Shown: in pieces, positions 35,601 through 47,600 of the stretch
Layout of the letters: each line of letters opens with the position of its first letter
How positions within the stretch are numbered: the first letter of the stretch is position 1
Source of the DNA: Schistocephalus solidus
Taxonomy: Eukaryota > Platyhelminthes > Cestoda > Diphyllobothriidea > Diphyllobothriidae
Assembly: GCA_017591395.1 (NCBI GenBank)
Contig: WEDG01008786.1
Span: 1-64,000 of the forward strand
Direction: 5' to 3'
DNA: 64,000 nucleotides
The notes under the pieces: model-generated
Databases searched by the model: none
Told to the model about the DNA's origin: nothing
The model's input: only the letters and a program-made list of their open reading frames with translations
Translations under genes and position numbers: made by a program

Positions 35601-38600
35601 TATAGGATGTAGTTGCTAGGCAACTGCATGCACATCGCAGATAGTTGTGAGTGGCCAGCTGTTGCAGTATGCAGTTGCTGTGTGCTAGCGTGCTTTTCAA
35701 AAATATCGGCTCCCATGCTCATCGCACGTGTTTGCATGTGGTGCGATGATGGCCCGCAGTGGAGCTGCTGACGGTCGGATTTCGTCATCCGTGTTATCTC
35801 TTGGGCAATGTGGCTCGCCGACTTTGGCACCAAGAACAGTGGTCATCCGCACGTTCTGTATGTGGCTAACTATTTTGCCCAAGCAAAGTCTCAACACTGA
35901 ATATGGAGCAGGCAGGTCGTTGCGCTTGTTGATTGATTGATGGCCGCAAAACCATGACTCAAGCAGGTCGCGGCTCACGCGGTTGTCGCATCTTCGCTTC
36001 TATTAGCAGAAATAAACGGTATTCAGAGCGCTGAGTGAATGCGGACGAAATTATGTCTTCCTAGTGACATACATACTGATACTGAATACAGTAATGTGTG
36101 CTGTTCACTAAACAGGAAGTATGCAACTTTTAGACTGAAAACCCTAAACGCAAATGCAAAAGAAAATCGGGTCCAAAATTATTCGGGAAACGGAAAACAT
36201 TTTTTACAACTTAAGTAGAACTTTCCTTTCAAGGAAATATTTGTCTGCAGCTTTCAGGACACATTTTCTAGTTCTTCGCTCCTTTAAGGAGTAATCACCA
36301 TTTCCGAGAATAAAACTGTTTTGATCTTCCAGGCGGCTACCGCGTTCTGTTGGTTGGTAAGGGACCCAAACTAACCTTCTCGGACTATGAGATTCCATGT
36401 TGCTCTGACCGCATTATGTCAAACGTTTGCGTTGTTAGTGTTGGTGGTGGTGGTGGTGGTGGGGATGGATTCGAGTGAGAATCCGAACCGTCAGGCTAAT
36501 AAAGCTCTTGTTCCAGGGATCGTGTCTCCTTTCTCGTGACTACTTCCTGGAACTCGCCTCTTCGCTTCTATTAGCAGGCTGTGATCATATCTAATCTAGC
36601 CGTCCTCAATGATGTCGTGGACTGCACCTCTCCATGTGTACTGATCTGTGACAGCTGACCTGGGGAGCTTAACTAATCTTCTCCTTAAGCAACCTAGATC
36701 AAATACCAGAAGTCCAGGAACCACCTGTACTTCTTGAGGGAGCGTGTTAAGTTCGGTTTTGATTTGACCTCATCTTTGCCGTCTACAGGTGGGTAAAGAT
36801 GTCAGGGGAAGCACAGCAACAGTAAGCCCTCTGCTTTTCACTCACCTTCCATGCACACAGGCCTCCAGGAGGATCGCCTGCGTAGATGCCGAGTGCACGC
36901 GAATCTTTGTGGTGATGGAGTTACCGCGTCAGGTTCGTAGCAACTTCGAAGACGGCCATGATTGTGCCAGTAGCATCGATTCGGGAGACTACGCCGTCTC
37001 TATTCTGTCCATTCACTAGAAACCCCCCTCCATTTCCTCAGAGTATCTTGGTTGGTCTTGCCAGCGTTTATGGATAAACTGACTAACTCAACGATATAAT
37101 TCCTCCGCAACACTTGTAAGTCATTACAGTCTGGAGATAACAGGACGATATTATCAGCGAGATCGAAGTCTGTCAGTCCCCGACAATGTGCTAGGTTCAA
37201 ACCGTCAGAACCGTGTGGAATCCTTCTGAGAATCAACCCAATGACGTAACTTAACAGGTTGGGTCACAAAATGCAGCTATGGTGAATACCAGATCGAATG
37301 TCAAACGACCGGGGGAGGATTGTGGACCGGAATTTGCGCAGTTATGCTCTGATAACAGTTCTCCATCATGGTATTGACTTAGCCTGCGCACCGTTTAGCC
37401 ACATTATCCGTCATAGGTAATCGCGACGAATGGAATCGCACGCTGTGGAAAGTTGAAAAAACAGAAAGCATGGCGAAATTCTGGAATACGCTACAGTATG
37501 TGGTGGTCAACGACGCACGATCAACTTTAACCACACATAAGCTGTGAGACCAGATTCATTGTATACACTGGGCAGGTTGCCGTGAGTTAGCTGTTTGATT
37601 GTATGTCAGAACAAATCGTCCGTTTGGAACCCCGTGAGTAGCAGTGTGTTGTTTACGCGTGCGCCCTGTCCATGTCCGCATGAGGGAGTGACTAATTGTG
37701 TTGGACATGTGATTGGTTGGTTCAAGGGCTGAGTGGGTGGCGCACAACCAAGAAGACCCGTGGGTGACAAACCAGGCCGGCAGACGCACGTGAGATAGCC
37801 CCAGCTATGTGTGCAGCCGTGACTCAGGCCAGGTCAAGCCTGAGGGGGGTGGCCGTGCGTTAGCGGAGTGCCGGGTTGTCGCTGCCGTCGAATAACAAAG
37901 GCGTACCGGAAAAGAGTGGTCTGGAACAGGTGCTGCAAGTATACGGCTGACGCATCCACATTCAGCTCTGAGTCCTACTTTGTTTGGTTCCGCACGCACA
38001 CTGAAACCTCCTCCGAAGGAAAATGGCAAATACTTCTATGGCAACTTCGTTGAGACATTTTGTACTTCGCCTTATCTCCCTTCTTGAAGACTGAAACACT
38101 AATTGTCTACCTCTGGGCACTCAACGCTTGCTCGACCAACTCAATAATTGCAGGCTCCAGTAAGGATACTGGCTTCTCCGGATGGCTTATTTTTACACAG
38201 CCTTGGTATTGCCCCACTGATTTCTTCTTGAGGGTGAGGGGGAGGGAGGGGAGGAAAGAACGGGATGACTGGTTGGTATTCGGAGTTGAGTTGATAATAC
38301 CAGCGCTCGATTTAATCCGAGTTATCAGTAGTAGAGCCTTCACTCACATTCATTGCAGAAGTTCTCAGACAACAACTGTCCGACACCTCTAGATTTGGAC
38401 CGGATTTCATGCACGCAGATCAGTGTTCCCATCCGTATAGGATGGTTGTCCGGAATAATGTTCGATATACGTGCGAGTAATGCTGATAACTTTGTGGCAG
38501 ATTTCAGTAAGATGAAATCACTGCCGCAGGGTGTCTTTGTAATTCTTTGCGCTGGTGCTAACGAATTCAGACATTCCGCTTTCCTTGGGTGAGGCGTCTG

Positions 38601-41600
38601 TTTCAAAGGTTTATAGCTACCCAGTAATTCTGGGTTATTTAAAAACTTCCTGTTGATAGTAAACTCATTTAACACTGTCGACTGAATCTGCGTTGTCGTG
38701 TAATGTGTGGGGTGTACTGTGGTCCCCAACCCCGATAGAGCCTTTACTGCAGCGCCGTACTCCGCCGGAAAAAAAATTGTAACCATATTCTGGTCTATTT
38801 GAACTTTTTTTAAATTTTGCTTGCCATCTATTGGCAGCACCAGCCTAAGGCCGCACCTTAGCTCGCTCCGCCGGCCTTCTGACCATGCCGTTGTTCCTCG
38901 AAGGTGCCATGAGGGGGGGGCGGAGGCGGAGCGACTTTGGAGAATGGAATGTAAGTATCGTCGAAGGACGAGTTTCGGGTGATGGACTCATTCTGGGCAG
39001 TACATAAAATACGTATGGAAAATTTTTGGACTGATCTTGCTGGAATTTCAATTGTTTTAGTATAACCAGCTGGCGGCCGCTCTTGCTCAATTGATCCGAC
39101 GGTCAAGTCACCCTTTAGTTTGCTCCTTAGACAGAAACTTTGATCTGAAGTAACAGAAGCTTTCCATTGGCTGAAGGTTTTCACCACCTGGACAAGTACC
39201 TGCATCAGATACTCCGGTTTCTCTGGCATTCCTCGTCCGGAACATAGTATACTGGGTACCCCTCCAGACCCACAGCATTCCCAACAACTTTAAGACTGTT
39301 TCTGGTAATCGGTTCCAGTGGGAATACGAAACGTAAGGCCAGTAATCTTCCTGTTCCAGCGATCGCATATTCTTCTCCTAAGCTTTAAGATGATTCATGT
39401 GGGTATCGTGGTCTGCCAGCTCGTGTTAATAAACTCAGCTCATCAAAAACTTGAGCAGAGTCGCTAGGAGAGCGCAACTCTGTCGGACCGCAGAAGCGAC
39501 ATAAAAGGGCCGTCAGAAGCCAGATAATGAGACCAAAGGACCAATCGGCATGACAAGAAACGTCGGATCTCGTTTGGTAGGTCTGGTACAGCTTCAAACA
39601 AAGCAACTACTTCGGAGAAACTGGAAGGCGGTTCTTGACACGGATGACCGAACCTGCTACAACCGTTCTGAAAAAACTTCAACTTTCAAACCACGGCTCA
39701 TTCGACGGGATCAGGCAACACATTTAACGTCAACGAGATCTAATTTCTTGCGAGAGGTGATGATCGCATGAGCCGCGAGCCGCTCGATTCATTGCTCACT
39801 GACCCCCAGACTATTAGCAAGTGCCTTGACTCCATGCTCAGTGCTGAAACTGTGACTAGGCTGAGTCATTAGCAACGCGCGGATCGTGCAGGCGAACACA
39901 CTTACCTATTTCGGTGTTGGTAAATCAAATGGTTGAATAATAATCACATGCAGCACGGTGATGAACATGCGGCAATTAACGACTGGAATATCGGCCATAA
40001 AACCATTATCACACCCGAGGGTAACCATCGACGATGCAGGGGAGCACTCAATTTTAATAGGTTTGTAGTAGCATGGCGGTTACATCCTACAAATACTGCG
40101 GTACATTTTGCAGGACTTATCCATACCTGTTGCTGTTTGGTGATGGGTTACAGCATGAATCCGGAACGTCAGGTGAATAAAGTTATTGTTCCCGCGATTG
40201 TGTCTACTTCTATACGAGTCACTTTTATCTCCGTGCACCCCGATTGTAACGCTTAAGTCCATTGAGTTACCTTCGGTTGCATGCCATCGTACAGCTTTAC
40301 TCTCCATAAGGTGTAAAGATGTAGAAAAAAATCCACAAAACAGATGACATAGGATTGCTGATATTGCGGTATTTTAGGGTTCGTCTGTCCAGCACATTTC
40401 CATGCGCCGGTTTCTGTTAAAGGACACATTGGTGCTAGTTCCTGTGTCTGGCACTCCCAACCAACCCGGTCGCTATTATTGTTTTTCGACTAAAACACAA
40501 ACTTCCAACCACCAGCTGTGGATGAGGTTTGCTCGCATCCGCTTTGAACGCAGCAGTCTGCATCTTGTCGTGCCCGCGCGCGCGGTACCTGGGGCTTCAG
40601 TCTGACGCATTCCTTTTCACGCAAGGGCACTGCTTTTATCCTTCAGCTAATTCTGCTAACGAACCATGTCTCCTTTACTACTGGGTGCTAGTAACTCTGA
40701 TTGAGTTAGTTTTTTGTGCACTCAGCATTTTGAACACATCTTGTGGCTGAACTGTTGCAGTTTTGCAAAAGTTAACTCGAAAATAAACTCGGATTATAAA
40801 CTCAAGGATGGAAAAAGCAAGGCCACCTGCTTTTTGCCAAATACTTGGATTTGAACTAATTGCTGGTTGCGGACGCAGAGTTTGAATTACTTCGGCTCAT
40901 TACTTGTAATATTCGAGCTACGAGGCCAATTATGATCGAGGTTAATTTCATTTTCTCCTTTTACTGACATTCATCTTCAGTTGGCTAGCTGCCTTTTCAC
41001 AGTTTCGCAGCGTTATTCCACGTACAGCGGTTCCAGGAACCTGCTCTCAGTATGTACATGTTTGTCCCGGAATTTTTGACCGACCATAGCTTCGTTCAAA
41101 AGCACACCACATACGCGCTCACAGTAGCCTCGAGGTCGCCCGTCTGTGCTACTATCATGCCAGCGGAACATGCTCGTCTCGTCATACCTTTTCGCTCAGC
41201 CTAGAGTCCTCCCAGACACTCTCCTTGCAACTGATGCGCGAAGAAGTACCGGAGACTGGGATGACCATTTCTGACCCAATAACTCGGCGGAGTTCGTGGG
41301 GAAGCCCAGGTGGTAAGAATGTTGGCGTTTCCTAAGCCTTCCGCCGGCTGAAGTGGGCTCGAACCCCACCGAGGCCGCCAAGGTTTTCGCAATTGGGTCG
41401 GGTGGATTGTGCGAATCGACCAAAAACAACATTTCGAACTTATTAGGTGTCTTCTGCCAGCCATATCCACTCCCAAGTTTACCTAACCTGGGTTTCTGAC
41501 CCTAACTCTGACAACTAAGCGTCTTCTTCTACGCCGCCTTACCCCGTCCTAGGAACATGGACCTGCAGATAGTCAACGCATGCGATCGTTCATTTGGACT

Positions 41601-44600
41601 CGAGGCTTTGACCTTCACTGCGATACACTAACGCATTGTTATTTTTTTTGTTCCGATCAACACTGCCCTCCATCGTAGAGCCTGTTAATTGGGTGATAGG
41701 TGATGCCTTGGTTGCCACGCACACGCATGTGTCCGAGTAATCCTGTTCGATGTCTGAATATGCAAAAACAAGTTGGGGGCGCCTTGCGTCTATTGGACGG
41801 AACTCCAAGTGGCAGTTCTTCATTCAGCCCTCAATGGGTGTGCGGCTGTGTGTTCAGGCCAATGCGTATTTGAAAAGTGCGATCAAATTCCGGACACGTT
41901 TTCACTGCATGACGCTGTGGCGGTTATCCCCTATCGCCCGATGACTTCTTTTTTTTCTACAGACGTAAACCGTGATCAGCTGGCACGCTTGCACCTCTAC
42001 TGTTATGTGCAAATATTGTCGTTTTTCAATTTTATAATTAAAGGAATGGTTTTAAAACTCCCGAGTAATTTTGAACCCAACCTGCCGTTACACTTGCACT
42101 CAAAATTTGTAAAATGCATGCCGAATACATTCTCTCCAAAGAAACACACATTTCTCTATGCCTTAAGTAAGACATCATATGACACTTAAAAAATTTCAAA
42201 ATTAAATTGAACGTTATAGCAGCTTAATAAATGGACAAATGCAGTACTTTATGGATGGATCTTTCACGGTCTTAAAAACCTCACAATCCGAAACTTTTTA
42301 AAACTGCATGCTAGCCCCTCTTCGAGTATAAAATACTTTTTACAAGATATATTTGAATTTATAAGAGCGTCAAAAATCAATTTTAAAATACGTAGTGCTT
42401 AAGTATTATTTAGTAGTGTGGCGTTTGCAGGCTGCTGAGAAGAGGCTCATTCAAAAGCCGGCATCTTACTGTGACTGAAATATCTTTCCGCACGATAATT
42501 AATATTACAACGCTGTTTAAGTAATCATCTCGAACGGAAAACGCATTTCAGAACTTCAGTTAACATTTCATTAGATAGCAGTTTTATTGTATGTGTGGTC
42601 CGAGACCACCAGCGCACGTTTGTGCAGAGGGCCGGCCGCGTAAAGTATGTGCGCCTCGCGTATACTTTACTAGAAGACAAATTAACGTGCACGTCACTAC
42701 GGCGTTTTTGGGGCAGTGATGGACCGTGGGTCTGCTTGAGGGTCGGACTGTCACTAATGCTCTGCAGTCTGGAAATTTTTGGCCCAGTTGAGGTTCATAG
42801 GAGTTAGGCCCGCTACTGTGTTCTCAAATGTGCGTCTGTTGCGTTAGGCGGTGATCGCCTTATATTAAACTTCCTTGTGTGGCACTACGTGAATGTTGAT
42901 CGCCGTTGATGTTGGTTTCTGGCCACAAGTCTACACTTTTGGAATTTTGTGTAGTAGTTTTTGTTGAGAGACAACTCGTGATCTTGAAACTAGATGGCGT
43001 GCTTGCGTGCCTGATAATGTGCGTTCGGACACCTACACAGGTGGTGGTAGGCAACCGAATTTTAGATCAGTTCCAGACGTAGCCGAGCTCGCATTCCCTT
43101 GCTGCCAGCCCCCTTTGTGTTTCATCTGCCCGTTGGGTTGTGCCCTGTGCTTTTTAGCGACTTGAACTGTAGAAGGTGTGACGGACGGTAAGACATGCAA
43201 CCGAAACCGACTCACCGGCTGAGGCCGAAGACCATATCGCCGCGCACTTCGTCATTTTAGGAAGCTGCCAACGGCATGGTTGCAGCCTCTACTGATAATA
43301 CCGTCCTTTTAAATTTCAGTGGATGACTATGGAATGATTGGCAGCTCAACTGCGGCAGCGGCGAACCTAGCGCCAGCAACCCGGGCTGCCATTCGTTGTC
43401 AGGGCGCCGTGACAATCCTTTGTGGCGAGACCAGCGGCGCTAGTGAGATGATCGAACAACCCGAATGGAAGGGCATCGATGCCCACCTCAGCTTTCCTCG
43501 TTACCACAGTTCGGGACGGTAAGCACCCAAGCTTGCTCTTCTTATTCTTCTTCGTTAATTCTTCGTCTCGATTTCAAATATAGTCTGCCCAAATCTTCCC
43601 TTTTCCGCGTCTTCTGATACTATACGATTAAAATCCACAATAATGTGGCTGCCGTTAGGTTACGCAAGCCGGTCTTGTGCGCACAGAAAAACCTCCTGCA
43701 GGCGTTGCATTTACCGTGGCCAAAAATCAGTTAACTGCATGGAATTCTCTGCGCCTTCCTCCCCTCCCTCACCTCAGCAAAACTCTTCCTAACTCTCTCC
43801 CCATCCACACTCTTCACCATCACCTGTCTATATTTATACTCACTGCCTCATATGCCTCCGTAACCCGCCTGTGTGCGTGCATTGACCTGATGAGAGACTA
43901 TCGAAAGCAAACATATGATCGCTAATCGGCCTTAAAAATCCTTGGTTGGTAATTTTCTCAACTCTAAAATTGAAGTTTAAATCACGCAAATCACTTCTTG
44001 CTCATTTTTCTGAGCAAGTAACAAATTAGATCCTTTTCGCAAGAAAATAAGCTAAGTGAAATTCAGTAGGCATTAAAGGATATTGTAATATTTTCCTTTT
44101 TGAATATAATGTGAACCCTCCCGAATACCAAGTAAATGATGTTTGATACACGCTTGGGGGACTCATGTTTAACACATCATTTGATAAAGTTGAACGCAAT
44201 TTCAGACACTGATAAAATTAGCATTTTCAACTCTTTTTCGCTCTCTCAAGCTAACGGGCTGTTTAAACAGAAATAGTGGAGGTCTTTCATAAATATATGT
44301 GAATAGTATACGGTTCCGATCGAAGCGCTCGAGAAAAACTCCCTAATAAACATTTCTGCGATGATATTCATTTCACCGAAATATGCGCCCGATCACCTCT
44401 TTTAAGACATAGACTAGAATAAATCTATTGATTCACATCTCAAGGCAGTCTATGCTCGGTAGGGTTGCTTTGTATGGACGCCTGAACAGGACACGGGAAT
44501 AGGTTGCCTTACGATGAATATCAGGACAGGTTAACAACTCCCGCGTCTTAACTCTCACACTAACCCTAAAATAAAACGGAACATTAACCTTTACCTTAAC

Positions 44601-47600
44601 CCTACCCCTCCATAAACCTAAGCCATACAGTTAACACAAACTTTAACCCTTACCAATCTCCTGACTCTAACCCTAACTTTGACCTCAACCCTAATCTTGA
44701 CCCTTACTCTAAACTTGACCCTAACACACACACACACACACACGACAGTTCGACCGTCGTAGTCCGACGATGTCCACCGTATGCTCCGTGGGAAAGTGGA
44801 GCAGGGACAGTGACTTGCGCGTGATTTAGTTTAAAGTGATAGTAGACTTGCGCTGCATCTACCGCACTCTCTCCTCCTCCCCCACCTGAGCCCGGTGTCA
44901 AGACAGTCAAGAAGAACGGAGGCGGGAGAGGACGCAGGTGGCTGGCGCGGCTGGGTCCCTTAAGTCCAAGCCGCCCCTAGGCGTGCCACCACACCTCCAT
45001 GTTCGGCATTTGTTATGGGAGCGCAACCCGAATAACGCATGCCGTGCCCTGATGTGGCCCCCGTGTTGGTCCAACGCATCTACCACGTGGCCCGTTTAGG
45101 GGGCACACACACGACAGTTCGACCTTCGTAGTCTGACGATGTCCACCGTATTTTCCATGGGAAAGTGGAGCAGGGACGGTGACTTGTGCGTGATTTAGTT
45201 TAAAGTGATAGTAGACTTGCGCTGCATCTACCGCACTCTCTCCTCCTCCCCACCTGAGCCCGGTGTCAAGACAGAGTCAAGAAGACCGGAGGCGAGAGAG
45301 GACGCAGGTGGCTGGCGCGGCTGGGTCCCCTAAGTCCTAGCCGCCCTTAGGCGTGCCACCACACCTCCCATGTTCGGCATTTGTTATGGGAGCGCAACCC
45401 GAATAACGCCTGCCGTGCCCTTATGTGGGCCCCGTGTTGGTCCAACGCATCCACCACTACTAAAAAGGGTTCTTCTTTTTGGACTGGAGAATTTCGCCGA
45501 CCAAAACGAATCACATCCCAAAGGGCTTTAAGATGATCAGAGACGGCAGCTCAGCCATTAATGGGTCCTTGAAGTCTTCTAGTCTATGGTGGCAAAACCT
45601 CTCGAAGGTTGATGGCCCACTGCCATGCGATGGCCTGAGAGGTTTCTAGCCTTCAACTTCGGGAAAGACCGGAATATTCGTATTCCGACGTAGAGTTCAA
45701 CCAGATTGGGGATCGGCGTACGCAAATTTCTTTTTTAGTTTTCGTGCATTTTACTTTAAGTCCCCATGTGCAATCTGTATGACGGTAAACTCGGGTGAAA
45801 GATACGCGGTCACTTACCCCAAATGCAAATGTCTAGTCGGTATCTCTCTTTCGTTATCATTTTTTGTCTAATCTCTCGACATGAAAAGAGAGACTCATTT
45901 CGCTCATACGGATGACCAATAAAATCAGGCCTGAAGGATTGTACATAACTGAAATCAGAAATAGCCCGTCCATGTCATCGCATTTTCTCGGGACCTTTCA
46001 TCTGGCGGCGTTGAAAAACTGGCTCACCCAAAATGGAGCTGAGGCTTTACCAGTTCATTGAAAGCTACGAAGGAGTCTTGGGAGAGAACTGCCTGGACCG
46101 TCGCTTGGCTCACGAAGTGCGACCAACACCGCTGACTTCCGTGGTCTTGAGCACCATCAAACTCACTCGCTCTTCCCTCATTTTCCTTGGTCTGATGGCA
46201 AGACAACGCTTGCATCACTGGAAGCGGACGCAAGCGCAGGAGTTTACAAGGCTACTCAGCCTGTCTTCGTTTATAGCACACCGACCTGTTGTCCCCTCCA
46301 TACATGCCATGTTAAAATAAGAGTGGCTCTAATCTCCTATCGGGGAAAATGCCATGAAGGCCACATTAGTAAGGAGCCATTGCAGCCTGACTCTGGATTC
46401 TGATAATGATCGTGTTATCCCCTTAAATGACTGCCTTCCAAGTCGCGTCAGATTTTTCCTAGTGGGGATGGCGCCATTTGTCTTGAGGGTGAACTTTTAG
46501 TGCCTTAAACGCGTATCCACCTTCCGCCTCTGACGCCCACGATGCAGTAGAAGTCATGTTAACTGCTGGACAATGCACGCATACAGACTTTGGGACGACC
46601 AACCACAGGTGCCAACAAACTTTAAGTCCCCATATACAGCCTGTATGATTGAAAGCTCGAGTGAACGATGTGCCCACAAATTCAAAAGTCTGGTCGGTAT
46701 ATCTTATTCGTTATCATTTTTTGCGTTTTAGAAAAAGTAGAGCACAATGACGGGAAAATCTGTAAACATTATATGGCAAAGTAGGCTCAAAAGCAAATGA
46801 CTAATTGGCGAGCATACCTTTGATCTTGATAAATTTTAATCAGACTTTTACATTTATATTGTGACGAGGTCAATTGGAACATGTGGTTAATAAGGGTAAT
46901 GGAGTAAATTTCACCTTTTCACACAAGTGGGATATGGGGGAAGATGAGAGAAAAATTAGACGCAGTGAATACCAATCTAGTCGGGCAATGCTTCGGCAGA
47001 TAGCATCGACAATGAGCCTAGATGATCCAGGATCTGATGCGTGCGAAAGGGGATCCCGACGGGCTTATTGGGAATAGTGTTATTCACAGCCCAGTAAAAC
47101 CCCTCACACCAACGGTGGAGAAGGAAACTATTCGTCAACTGTCCCCTTTCAAGCGAACATGGTCAGAATACGCTTTGAACAAGCTGTTTCACAAACACAC
47201 CCAATAGCAAGAGTTCGAATATTATTTTTGACCAACCCCAATTTACATGTATGTAGAAGATAAGACTAGGCCGATAGCACAGACCGCCTCCATGTGCATT
47301 TGCTTCTTAACCCTGCTCCGATAAGGTAACCTAGACTGGTTGCACGAGTCGATGGCTATCCAAAATAACACGAGATCACCTCCCGGCGTGGCTGGAAAAG
47401 GCGAAGTCAGGAGCATAAGTAACGCCATTCTCGCACATTCTTTTGAATCATCGTCAAGGCGGCCTGTTGTTTTTGGTTTATCGCAGGGTTTGAATTCTGG
47501 CCTCTTTGTAGGACTGTTTTTTTAGCCCCCGTTTTCGCTAAAGGGGACCTTTGTGCTATAAGATCACGATCTCTATCGCTACGTAAAATGAATCGTCTAG

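Noticed and set aside
38340..39229. Two long minus-strand ORFs (166 and 123 codons)
   Set aside because: I could not recognise any domain. They are recorded as unassigned repeat DNA rather than genes.
46024..46320. Overlapping ORFs on both strands (95 and 69 codons)
   Set aside because: No family motif, and the region is near paired repeats. One frame must be a shadow and neither has support.
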